From NCBI GenBank assembly GCA_026708185.1, contig JAPOVK010000057.1, positions 1 to 64,000 on the forward strand: a DNA stretch of 64,000 nucleotides, in the 5' to 3' direction. The DNA is from Gammaproteobacteria bacterium (GTDB lineage: Bacteria > Pseudomonadota > Gammaproteobacteria > Pseudomonadales > Azotimanducaceae). Under the pieces are notes generated by a model. The model did no database searches, was not told the DNA's origin, and saw only the letters and a list, made by a program, of their open reading frames with translations. The stretch's first letter is position 1. Every line of letters starts with the position of its first letter. Made by a program: the position numbers and the translations under genes. Of the stretch, positions 18,698-26,446 are shown piece by piece.

Positions 18698-20092
18698 GTG
18701 AGGAAACACTGGGCGGCCGCCCTGATAGGCATCTCGGCCGGACTGATGTCGAATGCGGCCGTCGGGGTGTCGTTCGAGAGCTTCGCCATCGAAGCGGGAA
18801 CGTTCCGGGCGGCAGAGGTCCTGCGACTATCCCAGGACGGCAGGTCCACCCTTGTACTCGTTGGAGAGGACGAGGACGCAGAGCGGCGTTTCGCGATCCA
18901 TGTTCTCGACCGGGCCGGCTGGCGGAACGTGCACGAGGCTGGATTACCGCAGGACGCCCTGTTCGTCGACATCCTGGCGACTGGCGACACCGACCAACTC
19001 GTCGTATTCGATGGTCGCCAACTCTTCCGACTCGGCCCACCCGAATGGGACGCGGAACCCTTGGCCATCGATCCGCTGCCCACCATCTACCGCGGCGAAA
19101 CCAGCGGCGTAGCCATCGTGGATGTGGCCCGGGACGTGAACGGCGACGGCCGGGACGACATCGTCCTGCCGAACTTCGACGGTCTGTGGATCGTCCTCCA
19201 GGACGAATCCGACGGGTTCGTCGAGCCGGTAAAGATCCCCGTCGCACCCACGATGGATTCGAGCCTGTCGGTCACCTACGTCGTCGCGCCGGTCTACCCC
19301 TTCGACTTCGACGGCGACGGGCGCGGGGACCTCGGCGTGCACCACGACAGCCGGTTCAAGGTGTTCAAGGACGCCATGGTCGAGACCGCCGACGCGATGT
19401 TGCCGACCAGCTTGTCGGGCGACGACGAGGGCCCGGTGCGGGTCTTGGACGATGTCGGTGATTTCAACGGCGACGGGGTCGCCGACCTGTCCGTCTCGAC
19501 GACGGACACGGAAGAGGACCTCTTCGCCGCAAGCTCCGCCACCGAGTTCTACTTCGGGGAGCATCGCGACGGGCGCCTCTCGTTCCGGGACGAGGCGGAC
19601 GCGATCCTGCAAACAGGGGCATTCGGCGACGTCGAGATGACTGATGTGAATGGGGACGGGCTAATGGACGCCGTCGTCGTCGCTGGCAGTTTCAGCGTTC
19701 GCAAGCTGATCTCGGCCTTGGTCACGCGATCCATGACGGTGGAGATCCAGATCTACTACATGGGGGCGGAAGGATTCGCCGGCGAACCGGACGTGACCAG
19801 GAAGATCAAGGTGAGCGAAGACCGGAGCCCGTTCGGATTCGGCGACGTGAACGGCGATGGCCTGACGGACTTCGTGCAGCGGACCGACGACGGGTTGGCC
19901 GTCTACCTCGGCGAGCGCACCGACGCCCGCCTGGCCAAGCGGGCCGAAGAGTTCGACCTGAAACTGCCGTTCGAAGGGCGCAACCCGTCCCGGGTCGAGG
20001 CCGTGGACCTCGACGGCGATGGTCGGGACGACTTCCTGCTCCGCTACGGCAACCAGGAGTACGGCGGCGTCGGGGTGGTGATGAGTCGGTAG
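18698..20092 (+). CDS. Secreted FG-GAP/VCBS-repeat protein
   Basis: This 464-residue exported protein has a GTG start and a signal peptide (WAAALIGISAGLMSNAAVG). At least six calcium-binding loops of the D-x-N/D-G-D-G-x-x-D type are present: near residues 146, 203 and 255, and three more in the C-terminal half (DVNGDGLMD, DVNGDGLTD, DLDGDGRDD). This is the FG-GAP/VCBS pattern of beta-propellers that fold on calcium in the periplasm or outside the cell. No enzymatic motif is visible. It starts 16 bases after prs, but its function is clearly unrelated. A binding or adhesion role is a guess. Confidence 0.82.
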   Translation: MRKHWAAALIGISAGLMSNAAVGVSFESFAIEAGTFRAAEVLRLSQDGRSTLVLVGEDEDAERRFAIHVLDRAGWRNVHEAGLPQDALFVDILATGDTDQLVVFDGRQLFRLGPPEWDAEPLAIDPLPTIYRGETSGVAIVDVARDVNGDGRDDIVLPNFDGLWIVLQDESDGFVEPVKIPVAPTMDSSLSVTYVVAPVYPFDFDGDGRGDLGVHHDSRFKVFKDAMVETADAMLPTSLSGDDEGPVRVLDDVGDFNGDGVADLSVSTTDTEEDLFAASSATEFYFGEHRDGRLSFRDEADAILQTGAFGDVEMTDVNGDGLMDAVVVAGSFSVRKLISALVTRSMTVEIQIYYMGAEGFAGEPDVTRKIKVSEDRSPFGFGDVNGDGLTDFVQRTDDGLAVYLGERTDARLAKRAEEFDLKLPFEGRNPSRVEAVDLDGDGRDDFLLRYGNQEYGGVGVVMSR

Positions 20093-20150
20093 AAGCGCGC
20101 TGGTCCCCCAGAGGATTGCGCTGTTTCGACACAATTGCCTGCGTGCCACA

Positions 20151-21344
20151 GTGGCAGAGTTCGGGACCATGCGCCCGGGAGCAAAAACGCCGCCAGCAGG
20201 ACCGAGTCGAGCCCGAACGTCCGCGACCTGGGACGTGATCGTCGTAGGCGCGGGATTCGCTGGGCTCGCCTGCGCCAAGCGAGCCGCCGAGCGCGGGCTG
20301 TCGGTGCTCGTCGTCGATCAGCAGTCCTCGCCGGGCCAGCACGTCCACACCACGGGCATCCTCGTCAAGGAAGCCCAGGCCGAATGGGCAGCGCCCCCCG
20401 CGCTGGTGCGCGAGATTCGGCGCGTCCGTCTCTACGCGCCCAGTCACCGCCACGTGGAGTTATACCGTGACGGCTACCACTTCCTAGCCACCCGCACAGC
20501 GGCGCTCTTGGCGTTCCTTGCCGACCAGGCACGCCGCGCCGGCGCCGAGGTCCGGTTCGGTAGCCCGTTCACGGCGGCGACGACGGAGAACGGAACCGTC
20601 GCCCTGGCCGGACAGGATGCCACTTGCCGTTTCCTGGTGGGTGCGGACGGAGTGCATTCCCGCGTGGCGCGGGCGATGGGGCTCGACCGAAACACGCGTC
20701 TACTCAAGGGCGTCGAGCGCGAGTATGAACCGGCTGACAGCGATGGCGACTGCCTGCACTGTTTCGTGGACGGCCAACGGGCGCCCGGCTACATCGGCTG
20801 GGTCGTTCCGGGCGTCGGCGTCACCCAGGTCGGCCTCGCCGTCAACGACTCGCAAAAACCCGACCTCACAAGTTTCGTCGAACACATCGACGCTCGTTTC
20901 GGCTTCAGTAGACGGCGCGTGCTAGCCAAACGAGGCGGCATGATTCCCGTCAACGGGCTGCTCAAGACGCTGCATGATGACCGCGTCCTGCTCATCGGCG
21001 ATGCGGCCGGCATGGTGTCGCCGCTGACGGCCGGCGGAATCCACTTGAGCTACCGCTTCGGCAAGGTGGCGGCCGACGCCATCGCCGACTACCTCGACCG
21101 AGGCGAAACGCACCCAGGCGAGGTGGTGAAGGCCACCTACGACGCCCCGCGATGGAAGCACTATGCGCGATGGTGCTACGACAATCTCCCCGTGGCGGCG
21201 TGCATGGAGCTCGGACTGCGCTCCGGGGGCCTATTCGCGCGAGGTGCGGGCAAGGTGTTCTTCGGTCGTTACGCGCCGACGAGAACCGCCTGCGCGGGTT
21301 CGACCGACGGACTGCCGGTTGAAGGCCGTAAGGGCCTTGGGTGA
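20151..21344 (+). CDS. FAD-dependent oxidoreductase, geranylgeranyl-reductase-like
   Basis: The protein is about 397 residues from a GTG at 20151; an ATG at 20169 is equally possible. The FAD Rossmann motif GAGFAGLACAKRA lies near residues 33-45. A second dinucleotide-contact motif, GDAAGMVSPLTAGGIHLSYRFG, is typical of the geranylgeranyl reductase/halogenase-like flavoprotein group. Members reduce isoprenoid double bonds or hydroxylate aromatics; the substrate is not clear here. The N-terminal 25 residues are low-complexity and may not be translated. The DUF3500 lipoprotein gene begins 19 bases downstream. Confidence 0.8.
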   Translation: MAEFGTMRPGAKTPPAGPSRARTSATWDVIVVGAGFAGLACAKRAAERGLSVLVVDQQSSPGQHVHTTGILVKEAQAEWAAPPALVREIRRVRLYAPSHRHVELYRDGYHFLATRTAALLAFLADQARRAGAEVRFGSPFTAATTENGTVALAGQDATCRFLVGADGVHSRVARAMGLDRNTRLLKGVEREYEPADSDGDCLHCFVDGQRAPGYIGWVVPGVGVTQVGLAVNDSQKPDLTSFVEHIDARFGFSRRRVLAKRGGMIPVNGLLKTLHDDRVLLIGDAAGMVSPLTAGGIHLSYRFGKVAADAIADYLDRGETHPGEVVKATYDAPRWKHYARWCYDNLPVAACMELGLRSGGLFARGAGKVFFGRYAPTRTACAGSTDGLPVEGRKGLG

Positions 21345-21363
21345 GACCCCTCGGAGACTACCT

Positions 21364-22428
21364 ATGAGAACAGCGCGATGGTTGCTCGCAACCGTCACCC
21401 TCGCCTCCTTGGCCGGTTGCGGCCCGCAGGATGATGGGCACACCACACAGGAAGCCCTCGTGCCGCTGCCGGCCTTCGCTTCCCCTTTCGGTACCCCGGG
21501 CGGCCAAGCCACCTACGATGCCGCGTTGGCGTTCCGGGCCACGCTGTCGGAACAACAGGCCAACCGTCTCATCCTGCCGATCGATAGCCCGTTGCGGCGG
21601 AACTGGTCCAACCTGCCGGACGGCGCCATCGACTTCGAGCGCAACGGCCTGCGCCTCGGCGGCCTTCAGGCCGATCAGGTGGCGGCCCTTTTCAGATTTC
21701 TAGCTGCCGGCCTCGGTGAGTACGGCTACGACACGGTTGCGCAGATCGTCACCGCCGAGGCCGTATTGTCGGACTCGTTCCTCGCCCTCTTCGACGGCCT
21801 GTCCGCGACAAACTACCGGCTCGCCTTCTTCGGGGAACCCACGACCGACGGCCCGTGGGGTTGGCAATTCGGCGGCCACCACCTCGCGATCAACGCGAGC
21901 CTCGACCGCGGCCGCATCGTCAGCCTGTCGCCGACCCACGTCGGTATCGAGCCCGCCCACTTCGAATTCGCGGGCCACCGATATGCGCCCCTCGAGGACG
22001 AGTTGGACGACGCCCGCGCCCTGATGCGGGCGCTGCCAGCGGATGCGCGAGCCCGGGTGCTCGTGGCCGACCGGCCCCGCGACGTCTACACCGGGCCCGG
22101 CAAGGACGGCACGATCCCGGCGCCGGAAGGCGGCTCCGTCGCCGATTGGCCAGAGGAAGCCCGGGGCATGCTGCTCGACGTCGCCTCCCACTGGCTCCGG
22201 CTCCAGCCCGAGGAGAACGCCCTGGACCGCCTCACGGCCATAGAGGCCGCTTTGGGCGACACGCGCTTCTCCTGGCACGGTCCGCTCGACGGCGACGGCG
22301 AGGTCTACTACCGCATACAGGGGCCAGCGCTCATCGTGGAGTTCTCGGCCCGGATCGACAGCGCCGACGGCGGCCACTATCACACCATCTACCGCGACCC
22401 GACCAACGAGTACGGCGGCGCACTGTAG
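21364..22428 (+). CDS. DUF3500 lipoprotein
   Basis: The 354-residue lipoprotein has the signal ATVTLASLAGC, with the lipidated cysteine near residue 19. The C-terminal block HGPLDGDGEVYYRIQGP followed by HYHTIYRDPTNEYGG is the conserved end of DUF3500 proteins. The HLAINASL segment in the middle matches their conserved core. The family is widespread in marine and soil bacteria and has no known function; the conserved histidines suggest metal binding (inference). The start ATG at 21364 follows the flavoprotein gene after 19 bases, so the two are likely one transcript. Confidence 0.85.
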   Translation: MRTARWLLATVTLASLAGCGPQDDGHTTQEALVPLPAFASPFGTPGGQATYDAALAFRATLSEQQANRLILPIDSPLRRNWSNLPDGAIDFERNGLRLGGLQADQVAALFRFLAAGLGEYGYDTVAQIVTAEAVLSDSFLALFDGLSATNYRLAFFGEPTTDGPWGWQFGGHHLAINASLDRGRIVSLSPTHVGIEPAHFEFAGHRYAPLEDELDDARALMRALPADARARVLVADRPRDVYTGPGKDGTIPAPEGGSVADWPEEARGMLLDVASHWLRLQPEENALDRLTAIEAALGDTRFSWHGPLDGDGEVYYRIQGPALIVEFSARIDSADGGHYHTIYRDPTNEYGGAL

Positions 22429-22484
22429 CACTGGGCCTGCCAACGTCGCCCCGTACTCTCCCTCGCACCCTACAATCCGCTGCA

Positions 22485-23063
22485 ATGATCCAAGGACCCG
22501 ACACCGCCTCCAGCGGGCCATCGGCAATGCTGATCGCCTTCGGCGGCCTGCCGGCCGTGGGAAAGTCAGCTCTTTCCACGGCGCTGGCGCGACGGATCCG
22601 GGCAGTTCATCTACGCATCGACACTATCGAGCAGGCCATGCGGAACGCCGGTTTCACCGTGTCCGGGCCGGAGGGATACCTCGCGGCGCGCGATCTTGCC
22701 GAGGACAATCTCCGCATAGGCCACACCGTGGTCGTCGACTCGGTCAATCCGTTGACGATCACTCGTGACTATTGGCGCGAGACTGCGGCGGCCATGGAGG
22801 TGGAACTGGTGGAGATCGAGGTGCTGTGCAGCGACAAGTGCGAGCATCGCCGACGGGTCGACTCGCGCCATGCCGATATTCGCGGCCTGGCGCTCCCGAC
22901 CTGGCAACAGATCCTAGACCGACGCTACGAGCCGTGGCCGACCGCCCATGTCATCGACACCGCCGGAATCTCCCTAGAAGAAAGCGTGTCGCGGGCCGAG
23001 GCGATCGTCCACACGGCTCAGGCCGCTGGAGACGGATCGACCGCGCAAGGGCGCTGGCGGTAG
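22485..23063 (+). CDS. P-loop kinase-like ATPase (AAA_33/zeta-like)
   Basis: This 192-residue small nucleotide-binding protein has Walker A GGLPAVGKS at about residues 20-28 and a conserved RIDTIEQAMRNAG segment. The VVVDSVNP element and the CEHRRRVDSR stretch supply the lid arginines. These are features of small kinase-like P-loop proteins related to gluconate or zeta-toxin kinases; the substrate is unknown. The ATG at 22485 is used; an internal ATG at 22527 lies right before the P-loop and could be the true start. The 3' end overlaps the convergent DUF2087 gene by 46 bases. Confidence 0.78.
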   Translation: MIQGPDTASSGPSAMLIAFGGLPAVGKSALSTALARRIRAVHLRIDTIEQAMRNAGFTVSGPEGYLAARDLAEDNLRIGHTVVVDSVNPLTITRDYWRETAAAMEVELVEIEVLCSDKCEHRRRVDSRHADIRGLALPTWQQILDRRYEPWPTAHVIDTAGISLEESVSRAEAIVHTAQAAGDGSTAQGRWR

Positions 23064-23482
23064 GCCTTCTTGCGCGCTTCGCGCGCGCGCACGATCTCGC
23101 CGATGATCGCGCCCGCGTCGATCTCCACCGCACCGTCGCCCAGGATCGCTGCCACGCGTCCGGAATTGAGGTAGTAACGCGAGCCGTCCCTGGTCCGCTT
23201 GAGGAACCCGAGGTCCACCATCCGCCGACGCAGCGTGACGTGGTCGATCGTCGCACGCACGGACTCCAGCCAGGCCGCCAGGACGTCATTGACTTCGCGC
23301 TCCGCATACGGCCGTTGCCGCACGAGACCGCCGGTCGCCACGGCAAGCACGGCGTCCCGAACACGCGGATTGGTAGGCAGCGCCTGGAGCGCACCCGTCT
23401 GAAGCAGGTTCCGCAACACCGTCTCGATGTCCCCGGGGGTTGGCCGACTCTTCTGCAAGGTGGTTCCCGATCCGTCCGACAT
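23018..23482 (-). CDS. DUF2087 protein
   Basis: The product has 154 residues from the ATG at 23480-23482; the frame stays open 24 codons further upstream, and neither start has a strong ribosome site. The stretch PYAEREVNDVL, then DHVTLRRRMVDLGFLKRTRDGSRYY, is the diagnostic core of DUF2087. This is a small winged-helix-like domain found alone or attached to ArsR/MarR-type regulators. A nucleic-acid-binding role is plausible but unproven. The conserved block ends near residue 110, followed by a short helical tail. It overlaps the 3' end of the kinase-like gene on the other strand. Confidence 0.75.
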   Translation of the reverse strand: MSDGSGTTLQKSRPTPGDIETVLRNLLQTGALQALPTNPRVRDAVLAVATGGLVRQRPYAEREVNDVLAAWLESVRATIDHVTLRRRMVDLGFLKRTRDGSRYYLNSGRVAAILGDGAVEIDAGAIIGEIVRAREARKKAYRQRPCAVDPSPAA

Positions 23483-23573
23483 GGCAATGGTATCGTCCGG
23501 CGCGAACGCAGTTGGGCAACGCCTCGGCCCACTGGCCCGGCTGTGTCTTCCCACCTAGCTGAGACGTTCACAG

Positions 23574-24227
23574 ATGCTGACAGTCGCGTGCTACTCGATC
23601 TACCACTCACCCAATGCCTATCTCGGCGTTCTCACGGCTGAGCGGGCATTGTCGGGCTTGCCCGTCACATTGGAGCGGCACCCAATCGCGATCCCGCATT
23701 CGAGGGGTGTCCGCGTAGCCGACCTGGTGGGCGGCAGCGAACCAGCGCGCAAGAGCGACTACCACCGAGAAGATTGCGAACGGTGGGCACGACGACACGA
23801 CATCGAGCTCCACTGGTTGACCCCGGGTGTTTTCGAAGAGCGCGCCATGCGCTGGCGAGCCTCCCCGAACGACCGCGAAGAGCTACCCGCGCGTGCGTAC
23901 TACGCGGCGATTGGCACCGGGCGCGAGCATGCCCTGTACCGTGGCTCATTCCACGCAGCCTGGGTTGAGCGACAGGATGTCAACGAGGAGGCAGTCGTGC
24001 GACGGGCCGTCTCTGCGGCAGGCCTGGACGCCGACCGGTTGTTGTCCTCGGCCTCGGGTGAAGGGCCACGGCGAATGTTGGCAGCGTCCCTTGAGGCTTT
24101 CGATAACGCCGGATGCCCCGGCGTGCCGACTTGGGTGGTCAATGGGGAACGGTTCTGGGGCAAGGACCGCGTCGAGTGGCTCGTGGCTCGGGTTAGGGAG
24201 TTGCTGGGAAACCCCTCACAGACTTGA
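23574..24227 (+). CDS. DsbA-like / 2-hydroxychromene-2-carboxylate isomerase family protein
   Basis: The 217-residue cytosolic thioredoxin-fold protein starts at the ATG at 23574. The N-terminal HSPNAYLGVL element replaces a redox C-x-x-C with a serine-proline motif, as in HCCA isomerases, which are kappa-class glutathione-transferase relatives. A long helical insertion follows, and the late cis-proline segment GVPTWVVNGERFWGKDRVEWL is the family hallmark. Such enzymes isomerise aromatic intermediates with glutathione, or act in poorly known conjugation reactions. No aromatic degradation genes are next to it. It is divergent from the DUF2087 gene. Confidence 0.8.
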   Translation: MLTVACYSIYHSPNAYLGVLTAERALSGLPVTLERHPIAIPHSRGVRVADLVGGSEPARKSDYHREDCERWARRHDIELHWLTPGVFEERAMRWRASPNDREELPARAYYAAIGTGREHALYRGSFHAAWVERQDVNEEAVVRRAVSAAGLDADRLLSSASGEGPRRMLAASLEAFDNAGCPGVPTWVVNGERFWGKDRVEWLVARVRELLGNPSQT

Positions 24228-24304
24228 GCACGCGTCCGTCGGACCCGCACTCCGTCAATCTCTGGCGCATTGGGCTAAAACGGCTTGCGTGGACGCGTCC
24301 GACT

Positions 24305-24544
24305 CTACGCGACCCCGCATGAGCCGCCACACGATCCCCCACCGTCGAATCCTGCTTCCGGGCCGATGGTGTCGCCGGTCGATTGCGGGTCGCTTCCATC
24401 TTCCGCGTCCGGCTCCTCGCCACCCGACGCGACGATCGGCGTAGCCGCAAAAGGCGCTATGCCACCATCGCCGTGTCCCCGCCCGCGTGTCCCGCGCCCC
24501 ATCGAATCAGGTCGACCGAACAAGCGACTCAGCCATCCCGGCAT
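24305..24544 (-). CDS. Small glycine-rich hypothetical protein, 79 aa
   Basis: The peptide starts MPGWLSRLFGR and ends in a glycine- and cysteine-rich tail (DGGGSCGGSCG). The upstream sequence carries AAGGA about ten bases before the ATG. A short amphipathic W/F N-terminus followed by an acidic middle and a Gly/Cys tail recalls small uncharacterised proteins common in proteobacteria. It has no further domain. It lies about 77 bases downstream of the decayed ABC exporter on the same strand. A chance frame in GC-rich DNA cannot be ruled out. Confidence 0.5.
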   Translation of the reverse strand: MPGWLSRLFGRPDSMGRGTRGRGHGDGGIAPFAATPIVASGGEEPDAEDGSDPQSTGDTIGPEAGFDGGGSCGGSCGVA

Positions 24545-24621
24545 ATCGAACCATCCTTCGCCACGTCGTAGCTGAGCCTAGAGCGGGCACGGGCGGTCTG
24601 CAAGGTCGTCGCTCAGGCCTC

Positions 24622-25891
24622 CTACTGGCGGTAAGCGCTGATCAGCCGACGGTAGACGGCCTCGGTCCGGTCCAGCTCCGCATGGGTACCTTCGGAAACG
24701 ATGCGCCCGTCCGCCATCACGACGATCCGGTCCGCGCGGTGGACCGTGCGCAGGCGGTGAGCGATGGTCAGCACGGTGGCCGACTGTGCGAGCGTCTCGA
24801 GTGCCTGCTCATCGGCACGTTCGCTCTGTGTATCAAGGGCGCTGGTGGCCTCGTCGAGGAGATACACGCACGGACGTGTCAGGATGGCGCGCGCGAGGCT
24901 GATGCGCTGCTTCTGCCCGCCCGAGAGCCGATTGCCCACCTCGCCCAGACCCGTGTCGTAACCCTTCGGGAGCGCGGCGACAAGTCGTGGGCATGAGCCT
25001 CGCGTGCAGCCTCCTCGATCGCCGCCTTGGATGCGTCGCGCACACCGTAGGCGATGTTGTCCGCCACGGTGCCGGAGACGAGGTACTCGGCCTGGGGCAC
25101 GAAGCCGAACTGCTCGCGCCAGGCCGCGACGGCATAGCGGTGCGCTTCGACACCGTTCGCCGAAATCCGGCCGGTCGTCTCTTCGACGAGCCGGAGGAGC
25201 ACTTTGAACAGCGTCGATTTGCCGGAGCCCGACGCACCGACGAAGGCGATGCGCGTGTTCGGCTCGATCACGAGATCGATGCCTGCCAAGGCGTCCTCCT
25301 CCCGGTGTCCGCTTCGGCCTGTTGCGTACGCTCTCCCCGACGTCCGAGAACGGGCAGGACGAGCAGCATGGGCGCCGCCAGGACGACAAGGCCGATGACC
25401 ACGGCCGCGGTCAGGAGCGGGCTTACGTAGATCGCGGCGGCAATGCCGCCGACAAGCATGATCGCGGTCACGAAAACGCCCGGAAGCTGCCCGCCCAGGA
25501 AATCGCCCAGGGCGACCGTGTCCGCGATGATGCGCGTCTGCAGTTCGCCGCTCGACTCCTCGTCGACCAGTTGCTCCCCATGGCCCAGCACCCTGGCGAA
25601 CACTTCCCGGCGCACGTTGCGCACGATGTGCGCGCCTACCCAACTCATCGTGTACGAGTGACAGAAACCTGCCACGGCCTGCACGGCGATGATTGCGACG
25701 ATGATCAAGAGGAAGCCCGCCAGCGCTTCGAGGCGCTCCGGGTCCGCCAGCACGTCGTCCAGGCGCGCGTTGATGATGAGGCCCACGGACAAGCTGATCC
25801 CCGCCGACACCATGCTGGTGACGTAGCCGAGGACGAGCAGCCAGCGATAGCGGTAGATGTACGGCCAGAAGACTTCGAAGAAGGCGCGCAA
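24622..25891 (-). pseudogene. ABC exporter (MsbA-like half transporter), decayed
   Basis: Homology continues through three reading frames. The first 190-odd codons from the ATG at 25891 give an exporter transmembrane domain with four clear helices. Near 25290-25310 the frame changes, and the sequence jumps from the middle of the transmembrane domain (RTQQAEADTG) straight to EEDALAGIDLVIEP at the start of the ATPase domain. About 150-170 residues usual in this family are missing there. Walker A GASGSGKST follows. A second frame change near 24983 (one base lost within the DLVAALPKGYD element) precedes an otherwise intact signature LSGGQKQR and Walker B. Two lesions of different kinds argue for real decay. 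Confidence 0.85.
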
Positions 25892-26076
25892 GGGCGGCGG
25901 CCGCTGAGGGGCTCTAGCCGATTATAAGGGTGGTCTCCGAGGACGGTGTGCGCCGCCCCGCGTGCGGACTTCTCGCCCGCATCGAGCCTCTCACAGGGCT
26001 GAATGCGGGCGGGAATGTCTGAGACCGTCCGTCATGTGATCTCCCGAATGGCAAGAACCTATGATGGATCACATAT

Positions 26077-26114
26077 TTGAGCGTATGTCTGATATGTCAT
26101 AATAGATAGGACAT
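26077..26114 (+). promoter_or_regulatory. Candidate hipBA promoter and operator
   Basis: This AT-rich patch lies upstream of hipB. TTGAGC at 26077-26082 and CATAAT at 26098-26103 resemble -35 and -10 elements, with a short 15-base spacer. Within and around the -10 lie TATGTC at 26084-26089 and 26093-26098, and the inverse GACAT at 26110-26114. These form direct and inverted half-sites suitable for an XRE-type antitoxin dimer. HipB proteins autorepress from such overlapping operators. The assignment is by pattern only. Confidence 0.4.
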
Positions 26115-26134
26115 CCCGGAAGACTCTGTGTGCA

Positions 26135-26446
26135 ATGGCAAGACGCCCCGCCCACACGTGGAACGAGAAGCTCAGGCGAGCACGCTTGGAACGAAACCTC
26201 CCCCAACACGAGGTTGCTCGTCGCGTTGGGCTCCCGCAAAGCCACATCTCGAAGATCGAGAATGGACACGTCGACCCTGGTCTCTCGACCGCCATCGAAC
26301 TCGCTCGGGCGCTCGGGTTCGAACCGGTGCTTGTACCGCGCGCACGGCTACCTGCGGTCGAGGGACTACTGCGGACAGACCGCGAGGGAGGCCAACGCTC
26401 TGCCGTGGAAGCGTTGACCGGCATCCCTGGAGATGACCCGCCGTGA
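26135..26446 (+). CDS. hipB: HipB-type antitoxin, XRE helix-turn-helix
   Basis: The 103-residue DNA-binding protein carries the HTH at residues 11-65 (WNEKLRRARLERNLPQHEVA, then VGLPQSHISKIENG). It should bind and silence the HipA kinase next door and repress its own promoter. A C-terminal tail of about 40 residues beyond the HTH probably contacts the toxin. The stop codon overlaps the hipA GTG by four bases, the usual coupling of such modules. Confidence 0.88.
   Translation: MARRPAHTWNEKLRRARLERNLPQHEVARRVGLPQSHISKIENGHVDPGLSTAIELARALGFEPVLVPRARLPAVEGLLRTDREGGQRSAVEALTGIPGDDPP

Noticed and set aside
24285-24302. GGACGCGTCC palindrome as a regulatory site
   Set aside because: A 10-bp GC-rich palindrome is expected by chance in this composition, and it is not linked to a promoter.
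26300-26330. GGTTCGAACC-like string resembling a tRNA T-arm
   Set aside because: It lies in the hipB reading frame. No acceptor, D or anticodon stems can be folded around it.
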